DNA of 64,000 bases from Sphingobium sp. WTD-1 (GCF_030128825.1 NZ_CP119127.1:3771501-3835500); one strand, 5' to 3'; positions 1 through 9,988 are shown, counted from the first letter of the stretch. Translations and numbers: made by a program. Notes: generated by a model not told the origin, from the sequence alone.

Positions 1-714
1 CGCGACTGGTTCGCGGGCCTCCCCGAAGCGCAGGCGCGCGGCTACAAGCCGGGCCGCTTCTCCTTCAACGTCAAGGGCGGCCGCTGCGAAGCCTGCCAGG
101 GCGACGGCGTGCTCAAGATCGAGATGCACTTCCTCCCCGACGTCTATGTCACATGCGACGTCTGCCACGGCGCCCGCTACAATCGCGAGACGCTGGAGGT
201 GAAGTTCAAGGGGATGAGCATCGCCGACGTGCTCGACATGACGGTCGAGGATGCGGTCGAATTCTTCAAGGCCGTGCCGCCGATCCGCGACAAGATGGCG
301 ATGCTCGCCGAAGTGGGCCTTGGCTATATCAAGGTCGGCCAGCAGGCCACCACCCTGTCGGGCGGCGAAGCCCAGCGCGTCAAGCTCGCCAAGGAATTGT
401 CGCGCCGCGCCACCGGCAACACCCTCTATATCCTCGACGAACCCACCACCGGCCTGCATTTCGAAGATGTCCGCAAGCTGCTGGAAGTCCTCCACGCCCT
501 AGTCGAACAGGGCAACAGCGTCGTGGTGATCGAGCATAATCTCGATGTTATCAAGACGGCGGATTATATCATCGACATGGGACCGGAAGGCGGCGTGAAA
601 GGCGGCGAAGTCGTCGCGCAGGGCACGCCGGAGCAGGTGGTGAAGGAGAAGCGCAGCTTTACCGGGCGCTATCTGGCGCCGTTGCTGGGGCTGGAGGCTG
701 TGGCGGCGGAGTAA
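1..714 (+). CDS. uvrA: UvrA, excinuclease ABC subunit A (C-terminal part)
   Basis: This is the C-terminal 237 residues of the UvrA ATPase, which finds bulky DNA lesions and loads UvrB in nucleotide excision repair. The frame is open from the first base, so the gene starts outside the window. Visible landmarks are the C-terminal zinc module (CEACQGDG, then CDVCHG about 20 residues later), the ABC signature LSGGEAQR, and the Walker B region [12 protein letters not shown] followed by the [12 protein letters not shown] switch region. The C-terminus is the normal one for the family, so only the 5' part is missing, because of the window edge. A hairpin directly overlaps the stop codon. Confidence 0.97.
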   Translation, partial: RDWFAGLPEAQARGYKPGRFSFNVKGGRCEACQGDGVLKIEMHFLPDVYVTCDVCHGARYNRETLEVKFKGMSIADVLDMTVEDAVEFFKAVPPIRDKMAMLAEVGLGYIKVGQQATTLSGGEAQRVKLAKELSRRATGNTLYILDEPTTGLHFEDVRKLLEVLHALVEQGNSVVVIEHNLDVIKTADYIIDMGPEGGVKGGEVVAQGTPEQVVKEKRSFTGRYLAPLLGLEAVAAE

Positions 715-722
715 TCCGCCGC
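703..722 (+). terminator. Hairpin overlapping the uvrA stop
   Basis: GCGGCGGA, loop GTAA, TCCGCCGC: a perfect 8 bp stem whose loop carries the stop codon. No T tract follows, so termination strength is uncertain. Confidence 0.5.
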
Positions 723-826
723 TTAGGCAGCGGTCGTTGATCCAAGCCCTAGCGCGCCCACCATACTGTTGGTTGCATACTCCTCTCCGCGCGCGGACCA
801 ACCACGAGTTCTGAGTACCGTTCCTT

Positions 827-2239
827 TTATGAAGGTGCTTGTTTCGCGGTTTTTGGATATATAAATGGACTCCGTTGCATTTCGCCAAGGTTTGTCAAAC
901 CGAGAGGTAAGTGCGCCTTACCTTCGGGCAATCGACTCCGCGTGTCGGCGTAGGCCCCTAAATATGCACCGATAGCCAAGCGAACCTTTTCATCGACGGT
1001 TTGAAAAAGGTGCCGATCATTGCAGAACCAGTAATGCTTGCCCCAGCCGTCTATCATACCGTCAATCCGCTTGAGCGTAGCTATTAGAGCCAACTTCGGA
1101 TCTAGTTTGTGTCCATGGCGCAGGCCCGTTATTGCGTTTTTGCTCGCATCAAGCTGAGCGTCGATTGAGCTGATAAACTTGGTGCGCGCCCTCTTGGCAG
1201 GGCGAACAAAGCCAGCAGATATTTCTATTCCCAAAAATTCAAAGCCTTTGCTCACCTCATGGGCCTGTTTCGACGATTTCTCAGGTGCGAGTTCCATATC
1301 GAACTCCTCCAGCAGTCTCCGGGCCTTCCGGAGGCGTGCATCAGCTGCTTTCCTTGTCGGGGCCAGAATGACGAAGTCGTCGATGTATCTAATGCAGCGG
1401 CAATCTCCTTCGTTCATTGCGTTATCAAATGCCGCGAGGAGGATGTTGCCGAGCAACGGGGACAAGGAATTACCTTGTGCAACGCCAATATCTTCAATCG
1501 GAAACTGATCAGCGAATTTCCGTAACTCGCTCAAATTCGCCAGTTCAACGCTGATGGCAGCCTCGAGCAGCGCCATCAAATCATCATCTTTGATTGCACC
1601 ACGGATTATGCCCATCACCGTTGATTTTGGAACTTTGGTGAAGAAGCCAGTAATATCCGCAGCCGCGACCCAGCCTGCTCCTCGGCCGATCCCATCCAGC
1701 ACGGCCTTGATCGCAGCGGGTACTGCCGAGATGCCATCACCCTTCGCTCTGTCATCCGTTTGAGCTTTACGTAACCCGCCAAAACTATGAGGTGTGTTTA
1801 CGTAAGGCTTGAGTGCCGGAATCTCGACCAAAACGTTGAGAATTGCCCTTTGCACAATTCGGGCCTCAAGCGATGAGATAACAATTGGGCGGATTTTCCC
1901 CGTAGGCTTGCCCCTACCGTCACGCTTTTGGATCGGCGCACCTCTGGCCTGCCCAAAGGTGAACGTACCGCGCGAAAGGCGGCGCTGTATTGATCGGAGA
2001 TTGGCAGCCGGGTCTTCGGAAAAGCGTTCAATCGCTTGCCGAACGTCTTCAGAATTGGAGAACTTGCCGTTGCGGTAAATTACCCGCCAAGCATCTTCAA
2101 GGTTGGAAGATTTGTGAACGGCTCTACGTAGCTTTGATAACACGTCTTGCGGGTCCTGTCGGTGAACCAGACCCATCTGACGGAGCGCTAAACCTCGCAG
2201 CGGTTCCAAATGGCCCGTGCCGCGCATACTTGGCGTCAA
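827..2239 (-). CDS. Stand-alone reverse transcriptase with YIDD active site
   Basis: A 470-residue RNA-directed DNA polymerase. The conserved blocks are in order: KIRPIVISSLEARIVQRAIL (fingers), AADITGFFTKVP (first catalytic Asp), GVAQGNSLSPLLGNILL, then the catalytic box YIDDFVILA, then KGFEFLGIEI. After the palm, the stretch IDGMIDGWGKHYWFC resembles the thumb/X region of group II intron maturases, but there is no HNH or zinc-finger endonuclease domain. The start is uncertain: TTG at 2239, ATG at 2227 or ATG at 2176, none with a clear Shine-Dalgarno. It stands alone between uvrA and a toxin-antitoxin pair. I see no intron domain V, no template/variable repeat pair and no clear msr-msd. It may be a group II-like or 'unknown group' defence RT; this assignment is inference. 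Confidence 0.85.
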   Translation of the reverse strand: MTPSMRGTGHLEPLRGLALRQMGLVHRQDPQDVLSKLRRAVHKSSNLEDAWRVIYRNGKFSNSEDVRQAIERFSEDPAANLRSIQRRLSRGTFTFGQARGAPIQKRDGRGKPTGKIRPIVISSLEARIVQRAILNVLVEIPALKPYVNTPHSFGGLRKAQTDDRAKGDGISAVPAAIKAVLDGIGRGAGWVAAADITGFFTKVPKSTVMGIIRGAIKDDDLMALLEAAISVELANLSELRKFADQFPIEDIGVAQGNSLSPLLGNILLAAFDNAMNEGDCRCIRYIDDFVILAPTRKAADARLRKARRLLEEFDMELAPEKSSKQAHEVSKGFEFLGIEISAGFVRPAKRARTKFISSIDAQLDASKNAITGLRHGHKLDPKLALIATLKRIDGMIDGWGKHYWFCNDRHLFQTVDEKVRLAIGAYLGAYADTRSRLPEGKAHLPLGLTNLGEMQRSPFIYPKTAKQAPS

Positions 2240-2521
2240 CCTGAGTCGTCGCCTCGCCGTGGCAATGAGTCATGGTCACAACGGACGCGCCGCCTGTCCC
2301 GATCACCGCCAAAGTCAGCACCATCAGTATAGGAGGAAATCGTTTCGCCTTCAAGATTATTACGGAGGTAGCATAATTATTTTCAGCTAATCTGCTGACC
2401 CAAAACTAGATCACGATGAATGTTTACTTGCCTCCTAAGCCTAACCGAACATCCTCCAATCTGAACCAAACTCCACCCCTCTCAATCGACACCACGCAGC
2501 ATCCCTGATACCTTCCCACTG
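2240..2521. other. Intergenic region upstream of the RT
   Basis: 282 bp between the divergent RT and antitoxin. On the minus strand a TTGGGT about 17 nt before an AT-rich AATAATTA could be the RT promoter, with a small dyad (CAGC-N6-GCTG) between them. A minus-strand open frame at 2124-2354 overlaps the RT start and encodes a hydrophobic N-terminus, but it starts with TTG and lacks a ribosome site, so I do not call it. No structured RNA could be defined by eye. Confidence 0.3.
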
Positions 2522-2692
2522 ATGACCAAGCTCACCCCCATCGAGTCCGAATTTGCGACGACCGAGGATGCGGAAGCCCATGACGCATGGGTCCGCGCCA
2601 AGGTGGAACGCGCACTGGCCTCCACCAAGCCGCGCATCCCGCATGACGCAGTCATGGCAAAGGCGCAGGCCGTTCTCGACAAATATAAATGA
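2522..2692 (+). CDS. Antitoxin of a ParE/RelE-type pair (56 aa)
   Basis: A 56-residue protein, MTKLTPIESEF to VLDKYK, with the pattern SPIESEFATTEDAEAHDAWVR-K and IPHDAVMAKAQAVLDKYK that I know from short 'stability determinant' antitoxins paired with ParE-like toxins in sphingomonads and other proteobacteria. It lies directly upstream of the toxin, and its TGA overlaps the toxin ATG in ATGA, which points to translational coupling. The product should bind the toxin and probably autoregulate the operon. No good Shine-Dalgarno precedes the ATG. Confidence 0.75.
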   Translation: MTKLTPIESEFATTEDAEAHDAWVRAKVERALASTKPRIPHDAVMAKAQAVLDKYK

Positions 2693-2967
2693 CCCTGCCG
2701 GTCGTCTGGGATGACGAGGCCGAAACAGCCCTCCTCACCATCCTCGACTATATCGGCCCGCGCAACAAAACTGCGGCCGAGCGCCTCTATGCCGCCATCC
2801 GGCACACTGCCGACAATCTGCCCAACCACCCCTATGCGCATCGCCCAGGCCGCACGCCCGGCACGCGCGAAGCCGTGGTTCACCCCAATTATATCCTCAT
2901 CTACCGCGTCGGGATCGAGGCGATCGAGATATTGACGCTCGTTCACGCGCGCCAGCAATATCCCTGA
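2689..2967 (+). CDS. ParE/RelE superfamily toxin
   Basis: A 92-residue toxin-like protein. Family features visible are the N-terminal WDDEAETALLTILDYIGPRN helix-rich start, the HPYAHRPGRTPGTREAVVHPNYILIYRV core with the central strand, and the C-terminal IEILTLVHARQQYP. The length and the order, antitoxin first with a 4 bp overlap, are normal for a type II toxin-antitoxin module. ParE-like members poison gyrase and RelE-like members cleave mRNA at the ribosome; the sequence alone does not tell which. The C-terminal H-x-R-x-x-Y/P pattern is typical of the ParE side. Confidence 0.85.
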   Translation: MTLPVVWDDEAETALLTILDYIGPRNKTAAERLYAAIRHTADNLPNHPYAHRPGRTPGTREAVVHPNYILIYRVGIEAIEILTLVHARQQYP

Positions 2968-3104
2968 GCACCGGAACGCAGAAAGGCGCGCTTTGCAGGC
3001 CCGTATGGGCGCACTGGTGGCCAATTCCTATTCCGCTGTCCTACACCCCGCCTTTCTGCCTACCCTTCCGGCAACGCGTTCTCTTTCCCTGAAAGGGCCT
3101 TGCC

Positions 3105-4301
3105 ATGTCCTGCGCATTTCCGCCGATCACGCCGCCCCTGCCGGACACCATCCCCACACCCGATCCGCAGCGGCGGGTCGATGGCTGGAGCCCGGCGCGC
3201 CAGCGGCGCTTCCTGGAGATACTCGCCGCCACCGGCGTCATCATGCTCGCCTGCGAAGGGGTGCGCATCACCGCGCGCTCGGCCTACACGCTGCGTATCC
3301 GCCATGACGGCGCCGCCTTTCGCCTGGGCTGGGACGCCGCGATCCTGATCGCCCGCGCCCGCCTGGCCGACGATCTCCTGTCGCGCGCGATCATGGGCAG
3401 CGAGGAGGTGATCCGCAAGGATCCCGACAATTATGAAGTCCGCCGCCACCGCCATGACAATCGCCTCGCCATGTCGATGCTCGCCCGGCTCGATCGCAAG
3501 GCCGACAGCCCGCCCGAAGGGTCGGACGCCGCGCTCGCCCGCGTCGTGGCCCAGGATTTCACCGCCTATCTCGACCTGATCTGCCCGGCCGAGGATGCCG
3601 ACAAGGAGTCTGAACTGATCGGCCTGCCGCGCACCGGCATGGAGCGCATGGCCCGCGACATGGCCGACGCCCGCCTGCTCAACGGCGACCAGCCCGAGAC
3701 GCCCGAACCCATCGCGCCGGAAGCCGCACCCGCCCTCGCCCCCGCCGCCTCGGTCGCGCTCTTCATCGCCGCCCGGCTGGCGCTCCAGCCCGGTGCGAAA
3801 CGCCCGCCCATCCAGCCGGGAATCTCGCCCTTTTCCGACCGGAATGAACGGTGTGAACTTCCGCCCCATATCCACCGCGCCGACCTGCCGCCGGAGGAGG
3901 CCGCGACCCGTTTGCGCGGCGTCTGGTGGGATGAGGATCGCGAGCAATTGCGCACCGATTACCCCGCCCCGCCCGGCTTCACCGGCGACCAGAGCGAGGA
4001 TTATTACGATATCGACGAGTATGACCGCGCCCTGACACAAGCCGAGGAGGCCGCCTATGCCGCGGAGCTGGAGGCGCAGGCCCGCCCCTATGAGGAGGCC
4101 GCCACCCGCGCCCGCGACGCCCGTTTCGGCTTCGCGCCCGGCAGTGACGAGGAAATCGCCGTGCTGGAAGCGGCCGGCTACGAGCTTTTGAGCGAGGATG
4201 AGGAAGACGAGGCGGAAGAGGAGGACGCGGCGGCAGACCCCGCCGAAACGGCCAGTGATTTGCCAGGACGCCCGCAATGCCGTACAAGGGCGCTGCTATA
4301 G
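3105..4301 (+). CDS. Sphingomonad protein with N-terminal HTH-like region and acidic tail
   Basis: 398 residues. Residues about 22-70 (DGWSPARQRRFLEILAATG...ITARSAYTLRIRHDGAAF-LGWDAA) follow a helix-turn-helix pattern I know from a family of uncharacterised sphingomonad proteins that begin DGWTPERQRRFLEALA. The middle is Pro/Ala-rich, and residues about 260-340 form a charged domain with GVWWDEDREQLRTDYPAPPGF. The C-terminal region, about 365-380, is very acidic (SEDEEDEAEEEDAAAD). The start at 3105 is preceded by CTTGCC rather than a strong ribosome site, but no better start keeps the conserved region. Function unknown; DNA binding is inferred from the HTH pattern only. Confidence 0.7.
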   Translation: MSCAFPPITPPLPDTIPTPDPQRRVDGWSPARQRRFLEILAATGVIMLACEGVRITARSAYTLRIRHDGAAFRLGWDAAILIARARLADDLLSRAIMGSEEVIRKDPDNYEVRRHRHDNRLAMSMLARLDRKADSPPEGSDAALARVVAQDFTAYLDLICPAEDADKESELIGLPRTGMERMARDMADARLLNGDQPETPEPIAPEAAPALAPAASVALFIAARLALQPGAKRPPIQPGISPFSDRNERCELPPHIHRADLPPEEAATRLRGVWWDEDREQLRTDYPAPPGFTGDQSEDYYDIDEYDRALTQAEEAAYAAELEAQARPYEEAATRARDARFGFAPGSDEEIAVLEAAGYELLSEDEEDEAEEEDAAADPAETASDLPGRPQCRTRALL

Positions 4302-4412
4302 TCGCAAATCGACGGTCTTCGGCGCTTTGCGGCACCTATCTCCTTCTTTCCCTGCCCCTCTAGCCCCCGGCGAGTCCACACGGGGCCCGCCGCATTGAAA
4401 GAAGGAAATATC

Positions 4413-4628
4413 ATGAGCAGCATCACCGGAACCGTGAAGTTCTTCAACGCCGACAAGGGCTATGGCTTCATCGAGCCCGACACCGGCGGCCAGGACGCGT
4501 TCGTCCACATCAGCGCCGTCGAGCGCGCCGGCCTCGCCACCCTGCGCGAGAAGGACCGCGTGTCCTATGACCTGGAGCAGGACAAGCGCGGCAAGATGGC
4601 CGCGGTGAACATCGCCCACGCCGAATAA
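4413..4628 (+). CDS. Cold-shock domain protein
   Basis: A 71-residue CspA-family protein, a single OB-fold RNA chaperone. RNP1 is KGYGFIE and RNP2 is AFVHISAV; the start MSSITGTVKFFNADKGYGFI is diagnostic. The start ATG follows GAAGGAA. The gene has a roughly 110 nt leader after the preceding stop, as often seen for csp genes, which are regulated by their 5' untranslated region. Single-domain length is normal for the family. Confidence 0.95.
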   Translation: MSSITGTVKFFNADKGYGFIEPDTGGQDAFVHISAVERAGLATLREKDRVSYDLEQDKRGKMAAVNIAHAE

Positions 4629-4675
4629 TCGGCCAATCGGGCCGGGCGCCGCCGCATGGTGGCGCCCGGTCCCGG

Positions 4676-5278
4676 TCAGATATAATCCTCGGCAATGCTG
4701 GCGCCGAGCAGGATCAGGTTCGCCGCGATCAGCATCGCCATGTTCGCGCGCCGGCTCCGCACCCGCAGCAGCGCGACCAGCAGGGTCAGCAGCCCCACCA
4801 GCCCGCCCAGCAGGATCGGCGCGGCATAGGGGGCGAGCGGCCCAGCGGGGGCATCGGCCACCGGCCTCACCTCTTCCAGCACGCCCTGGCCGATCGTGAC
4901 CGCGACATTGGCCAGCAGCAGCCCGCCGATCACCATCCGCTTCTGCCGGTCATACCAGTCGTCGAAATCGGGCCATTGTTCCGGCTCGTCGGGAAAGATC
5001 AGCGACGCGGCAAGATGATAGACGCCGACGATCGCCAGCACCACGACCAGCGTCAGATAGCTCGCATCCATCTGGTCCCGCATGATATAGGCGCTGCCCC
5101 AGAAGCTGGTGAGGTCCAGCAGCACGAACAGCCCCAGCAGCGGCGTCAGCCAGCCGATCCGCACCGGCTTGGCAGTCCGCTTGAGCTTCAGCGCACGGGC
5201 AAAGCCGCCCAGCACCTCGGCGATCGCCAGCCCCAGCAGCAACCCGAACACCGCGAACACCAGATCGAATGCCGACAT
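4676..5278 (-). CDS. Multi-pass membrane protein of unknown function
   Basis: 200 residues from the ATG at 5278 (MSAFDLVFAVFGLLLGLAIAEVLGG). I count about six hydrophobic segments: residues 3-24, 42-60, 74-94, 118-138, 152-174 and 180-196. The conserved-looking charged elements are the LKLKRTAKP loop and the PDEPEQWPDFDDWYDRQKR loop. It is a host gene in a cluster of small envelope-related genes. I do not recognise a family with a known activity. Upstream in-frame extension lacks hydrophobic character and is probably not translated. Confidence 0.75.
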   Translation of the reverse strand: MSAFDLVFAVFGLLLGLAIAEVLGGFARALKLKRTAKPVRIGWLTPLLGLFVLLDLTSFWGSAYIMRDQMDASYLTLVVVLAIVGVYHLAASLIFPDEPEQWPDFDDWYDRQKRMVIGGLLLANVAVTIGQGVLEEVRPVADAPAGPLAPYAAPILLGGLVGLLTLLVALLRVRSRRANMAMLIAANLILLGASIAEDYI

Positions 5279-5414
5279 TGCCACCCCCTTGTCCCGGCGG
5301 CCCCCGCCACCGTCCGTCGCAAGACTAGCAAGGCCCGTCGCGGACGCAATCATGCTCGGAACCCTTGCCGCCGACGCCGGTTCTTTTCCCCGACTGGCAA
5401 CCAAGGAGTTCCCC

Positions 5415-5621
5415 ATGATCCGCACCCTGATTTTCGGCGCCATCGCCGGCTATGTCGGCAAGAAGCTCTATGACGATGGCAAGCTGACCGAGTTCAAGGA
5501 CGACCTCGTCGCCCGCTACAACGAAGCCCGTGCCAAGCTGGAGGATCAGCGCATCCAGGACAGCCCGGCCCCGGTCGTCACCCCGGCCACGGCCAGCGGC
5601 GCTTCCCCCCTGGCCCATTAA
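5415..5621 (+). CDS. Small protein with hydrophobic N-terminus
   Basis: 68 residues starting MIRTLIFGAIAGYVGKKLYDDGKL, with an AAGGAG ribosome site 9 nt upstream. The first 15 residues are a short hydrophobic segment; the rest is an amphipathic charged stretch (FKDDLVARYNEARAKLEDQRIQ) and a Pro/Ala tail. It resembles small membrane-anchored proteins common in sphingomonads. Function unknown. Confidence 0.7.
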   Translation: MIRTLIFGAIAGYVGKKLYDDGKLTEFKDDLVARYNEARAKLEDQRIQDSPAPVVTPATASGASPLAH

Positions 5622-5800
5622 GCCCCATCCTCTCGGCGGCGCGCCATCTCGACGCGCCGTTGATGCCGTCCGCTCGCTGCCGCACTCCCCTCTCGATGGC
5701 AGCGGCGGGCGGTTTCGCGTTTCTGATCAGTATCTTGGCGCAACCTTCGCGCCGCTTGCGGGTTCTCCTCCCGACAGGGAAAAGAAGAGGAGACTATCCC

Positions 5801-6184
5801 GTGCGTACCCCCATAATGGCGCTTGCCGCCCTTGCCATGCTCCCGCTCGGCGCCTGCACCTCGGACAATTATGGCGGCGGCTATGGCTATGACCGCCCCG
5901 GCGGCTACAACCGCCCGCCCGGCGGCCGTGACCGCGACCGGGATCGCCGCCCGCCGCGCCGCCACCTCGGCGACAATGACCAGATCTACCGCGACCGCGA
6001 CGGCCGCTATTATTGCAAGCGGGATGACGGCACCACCGGCACCATCGTCGGCGCCATCGCCGGCGGCGTGCTCGGCAATGTCATCGCTCCCGGCGGTTCC
6101 AAGACGCTCGGCACCATCCTCGGCGGCGCGGGCGGCGCGCTTGCCGGCCGGGCCATCGACAAGAACGACATCAACTGCGAATGA
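5801..6184 (+). CDS. Glycine-zipper 2TM lipoprotein
   Basis: 127 residues if translation begins at GTG 5801, which has AGAAGAGGAGA upstream. The N-terminus [19 protein letters not shown] is a lipoprotein signal peptide with lipobox LGAC. A Tyr/Gly/Arg/Asp-rich linker follows (about residues 25-60), then a [51 protein letters not shown] region, the glycine-zipper repeat typical of Rick_17kDa_Anti/SlyB-like outer membrane lipoproteins. It probably sits in the outer membrane as an envelope stability factor. Confidence 0.85.
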   Translation: MRTPIMALAALAMLPLGACTSDNYGGGYGYDRPGGYNRPPGGRDRDRDRRPPRRHLGDNDQIYRDRDGRYYCKRDDGTTGTIVGAIAGGVLGNVIAPGGSKTLGTILGGAGGALAGRAIDKNDINCE

Positions 6185-6192
6185 CAAAAAGA

Positions 6193-6218
6193 GGGCGTGG
6201 GGATCACTCCCCACGCCC
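6193..6218. terminator. Bidirectional terminator between convergent genes
   Basis: GGGCGTGGGG, loop ATCACT, CCCCACGCCC: a perfect 10 bp stem between the lipoprotein gene and etfA, followed by TTTCC on the plus strand and preceded by an A-run on the other side. It serves both strands. Confidence 0.85.
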
Positions 6219-6241
6219 TTTCCTACTCAAGCCAATTCGGC

Positions 6242-7174
6242 TTACAGCTTGCCGGTCAGTTCCGGCACCACCTTGAACAGATCACCGACCAGGCCGATGT
6301 CAGCCACCTGGAAGATCGGCGCGTCCTCGTCTTTGTTGATGGCGATGATGGTCTTGCTGTCCTTCATGCCGGCAAGGTGCTGGATCGCGCCCGAGATGCC
6401 GACAGCGATATAGACTTCCGGCGCGACGATCTTGCCTGTCTGGCCGACTTGATAGTCGTTGGGGACATAGCCCGCGTCGACCGCAGCACGCGAGGCACCG
6501 ACGGCCGCGCCCAGCTTGTCGGCCAGCGGCATGATATATTCCTCGAAGGTCGGACCGTCCTTCAGCGCGCGGCCACCCGACACGATGATCTTGGCACTGG
6601 TCAGCTCGGGGCGTTCCAGCTTGGCGATCTCGGCGCCGACGAAGGAGGAAATGCCCTTGTCGCCGGTCGAGGCCACGGCTTCCACCGCACCATTGCCGCC
6701 TTCTTTGGCTGCCTTTTCAAAGGCCGTGCCGCGCACGGTGATGACCTTCTTGGCATCCTTCGACTTGACCGTGGCGATCGCGTTGCCAGCATAGATCGGA
6801 CGGGTGAAGGTATCTTCGCTCTCGACCGACAGGATGTCGCTGATCTGCATCACGTCCAGCAGGGCGGCGACGCGCGGCGCGATATTCTTGCCGTTGCTGG
6901 TGGCCGGCGCGACGAACGCATCATGATGGCCCATCAGCTCGACGATCAGCGGCGCGACATTTTCTGCCAGCGCATGGCCAAAGGCCGCGTCGTCGGCGAC
7001 ATGGACCTTGCCCACGCCGGCGATCTTGGCGGCTTCGGCGGCAACGCCCTCGACGCCCTGGCCGGCAACCAGCAGATGGACTTCGCCCAGCTTGGCCGCG
7101 GCGGTCACGGCGGAAAGGGTCGCGTCCTTGACGGCGGCGCCCTCATGTTCAACCCAAACGAGCGTCTTCGTCAT
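6242..7174 (-). CDS. etfA: Electron transfer flavoprotein alpha subunit
   Basis: 310 residues, full length. EtfA carries the FAD domain that hands electrons from acyl-CoA and other dehydrogenases to ETF-ubiquinone oxidoreductase. The C-terminal FAD-binding signature is clear: [17 protein letters not shown], then [26 protein letters not shown]. The central [10 protein letters not shown] also belongs to this domain. It follows etfB with a 4 bp ATGA overlap, the usual order and coupling for this heterodimer. Confidence 0.97.
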   Translation of the reverse strand: MTKTLVWVEHEGAAVKDATLSAVTAAAKLGEVHLLVAGQGVEGVAAEAAKIAGVGKVHVADDAAFGHALAENVAPLIVELMGHHDAFVAPATSNGKNIAPRVAALLDVMQISDILSVESEDTFTRPIYAGNAIATVKSKDAKKVITVRGTAFEKAAKEGGNGAVEAVASTGDKGISSFVGAEIAKLERPELTSAKIIVSGGRALKDGPTFEEYIMPLADKLGAAVGASRAAVDAGYVPNDYQVGQTGKIVAPEVYIAVGISGAIQHLAGMKDSKTIIAINKDEDAPIFQVADIGLVGDLFKVVPELTGKL

Positions 7175-7920
7175 GCTGCAACTCCCAGAGCCTTGAGCTT
7201 CGCCACCAGTTCATCGACATCGGCAACCTTGATGCCGGCCGAACGCTTGGGCGGTTCGGAGACCTTGAGCGTCTCCAGACGGGCGGCGATGTCGACGCCA
7301 TAGTCGGCCGGCGTCTTGTTCGCGAGCGGCTTGGACTTGGCCTTCATGATGTTCGGCAGCGACGCATAGCGCGGCTCGTTCAGGCGCAGGTCGGTGGTGA
7401 TGATCGCCGGGGTGGCGAGCTTCACCGTCTCCAGGCCGCCATCGACTTCGCGGGTGACATTGACCTTGTCGCCCTCGACCTCGACCTTGCTGGCAAAGGT
7501 GCCCTGCGGCAGGTTCAGCAGCGCGGCGAGCATCTGGCCGGTCTGGTTGCTGTCGTCGTCGATCGCCTGCTTGCCCAGGATGATCAGGCCAGCGCCTTCC
7601 TCTTCCTGCACCTTGGCGAGCAGCTTGGCGACGCCCAGCGGTTCAACTTCGTCATCGGTCTGGATCAGGATGGCGCGGTCAGCGCCCATCGCCAGCGCCG
7701 TGCGCAGCGTTTCCTGCGCCTTGGCGACGCCGATCGATACCGCCACCACCTCGGTCGCCGCGCCCTTTTCCTTCAGGCGAATGGCTTCCTCGACGGCGAT
7801 TTCGTCGAATGGGTTCATGCTCATCTTGACGTTGGCCAGGTCGACACCCGTGCCATCCGCCTTCACGCGCGGCTTCACATTATAGTCGATAACCCGCTTC
7901 ACGGGCACAAGGATCTTCAT
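7171..7920 (-). CDS. etfB: Electron transfer flavoprotein beta subunit
   Basis: 249 residues from the ATG at 7920 ([20 protein letters not shown]). It is the AMP-binding partner of EtfA. The beta-subunit signature is visible in [31 protein letters not shown] and [23 protein letters not shown]. It is first in the etfBA operon and its stop overlaps the etfA start. A longer in-frame extension to 7965 exists but the family begins at MKILVPVK. Confidence 0.97.
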   Translation of the reverse strand: MKILVPVKRVIDYNVKPRVKADGTGVDLANVKMSMNPFDEIAVEEAIRLKEKGAATEVVAVSIGVAKAQETLRTALAMGADRAILIQTDDEVEPLGVAKLLAKVQEEEGAGLIILGKQAIDDDSNQTGQMLAALLNLPQGTFASKVEVEGDKVNVTREVDGGLETVKLATPAIITTDLRLNEPRYASLPNIMKAKSKPLANKTPADYGVDIAARLETLKVSEPPKRSAGIKVADVDELVAKLKALGVAA

Positions 7921-8032
7921 TTCAACATCCTCCATTTTCACGCCATCGCCCGCCAACGCGAACACGGACGTGGGCGACCCGTTTCTAGGTCACCCACGCC
8001 CTATGGCGTATCTTCTCAGGTGATTAGGGGGC

Positions 8033-9232
<1,200 letters not shown>

Positions 9233-9308
9233 GGGCTAGCCCGTCCTTTGTTCACAGGAAAACTGTTGAGGCGGGTTAAGCACAGGCGAGGAAGCAGGGC
9301 CAGAGCCA

Positions 9309-9350
9309 TTTCGCAAAACGACTTTGCAAAATTGCAAAACCCTTGCGAAG
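9309..9350 (-). promoter_or_regulatory. TTTGCAAA-type box cluster upstream of sucC
   Basis: Three direct repeats on the plus strand, TTTCGCAAAA (9309-9318), TTTGCAAAA (9323-9331) and TTGCAAAA (9332-9339), then the reversed CTTGCGAAG (9342-9350). They lie about 75-120 nt before the sucC start. TTTGCAAA boxes are the known targets of RamB/PccR-family regulators of acetate and propionate metabolism; the match is by motif only. Confidence 0.45.
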
Positions 9351-9379
9351 CCCGACCCTGCTTTATTGTGAAATCAGTG

Positions 9380-9718
9380 TCAGAAGGAGCAGTGGATGGC
9401 GGCCTTGCTGGTCACCAGGAAAATCTCCGGATCCTCCAGCGCACGGACCTTATAGAGGAGTTCGTCCATGCTCATCTTGCCCATGTGCGACTTGTGGAGC
9501 GAGGCGATCGACTGGAGCCGCCGCAACTGCACCAGACTAAGCCGATCGACCATGCGTTCGGCCATGCAGCCAGCCATACGCGGCGAAAGACCAGCGTCGA
9601 TCAGCCCGACACGCACGCGTGATTCGGGGGAAACACTGGCACAGGAGGCCAGCAGAAGGGAGCCGGCGAGCGCGCCGATCGTTGCACGAAAAGATATGGT
9701 TGCCATGGACATGGCCAT
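9380..9718 (-). CDS. Putative lipoprotein
   Basis: 112 residues from the ATG at 9718, or 107 from the ATG at 9703. The N-terminus (FRATIGALAGSLLLASCASV) is a lipoprotein signal with lipobox LLAS-C. The mature part contains AGLSPRMAGCMAERMVDRLSLVQLRRLQSIASL and a DELLYKVRALEDPEIFLVTSKAAIHC segment. This matches a common uncharacterised sphingomonad lipoprotein. It is a host gene just outside the prophage and divergent from the interrupted permease gene. Function unknown. Confidence 0.75.
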   Translation of the reverse strand: MAMSMATISFRATIGALAGSLLLASCASVSPESRVRVGLIDAGLSPRMAGCMAERMVDRLSLVQLRRLQSIASLHKSHMGKMSMDELLYKVRALEDPEIFLVTSKAAIHCSF

Positions 9719-9772
9719 GGCAGCAGATGGCTGAACAGAGCCTAAATGCGCCGAGCACCCAAAGGAGTTTCC

Positions 9773-9988
9773 ATGGATCGGATATTTTCCGCCCTATCGG
9801 CACGGATCGCCAGTTGGACCGGCCAGCCACTCGCCTTCATCCTGGCAGTCAGCGTGGTCGCAATCTGGGGCCTGACCGGCCCGCTTTTTCACTATTCCGA
9901 CACTTGGCAACTGGTGATCAACACCGGCACGACCATCGTTACCTTCCTGATGGTCTTCCTGAACGCAACGGTTGTAGCAAAAAGCTAA
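9773..9988 (+). pseudogene. Low-affinity iron permease family protein, 5' part split by the prophage
   Basis: Residues 1-63 are the host sequence [17 protein letters not shown] to TFLMVFL; after the att core the frame reads NATVVAKS and stops in phage DNA. Two membrane segments are visible ([18 protein letters not shown] and [16 protein letters not shown]), together with the family motif [15 protein letters not shown]. The 3' part is at 59597-59813. Fused at CTTCCTGA they give an in-frame 132-residue protein reading VFL-IQNAQNRD. A second in-frame ATG at 9746 adds nine residues; AAGGAG before 9773 supports the later start. Confidence 0.88.
9955..9980 (+). other. attL
   Basis: Core CTTCCTGA (9955-9962), 7 nt, then the phage arm GGTTGTAGCAA (9970-9980). 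This arm is the exact reverse complement of the arm in attR. Confidence 0.88.

Noticed and set aside
827..2239. Diversity-generating retroelement around the RT
   Set aside because: No template/variable repeat pair or accessory protein in the window, and the prophage fibre gene shows no adenine-targeted repeat.
2124..2354. Minus-strand frame with a hydrophobic N-terminus overlapping the RT start
   Set aside because: TTG start, no Shine-Dalgarno, and the overlap with the RT frame explains its openness. Kept only as a possible partner in the RT finding.
715..2520. Group II intron or retron RNA around the RT
   Set aside because: No domain V-like hairpin and no msr-msd-like inverted repeat could be found by eye. 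The RT has no endonuclease domain. A covariance-model search could overturn this.
3060..4277. 405-residue minus-strand frame opposite the HTH-like gene
   Set aside because: It mirrors high-GC third positions of the plus-strand gene; Gly/Arg/Val-rich product without family features.
9955..9962. Integration at a tRNA gene
   Set aside because: No tRNA structure is present; the split gene encodes a permease-family protein.
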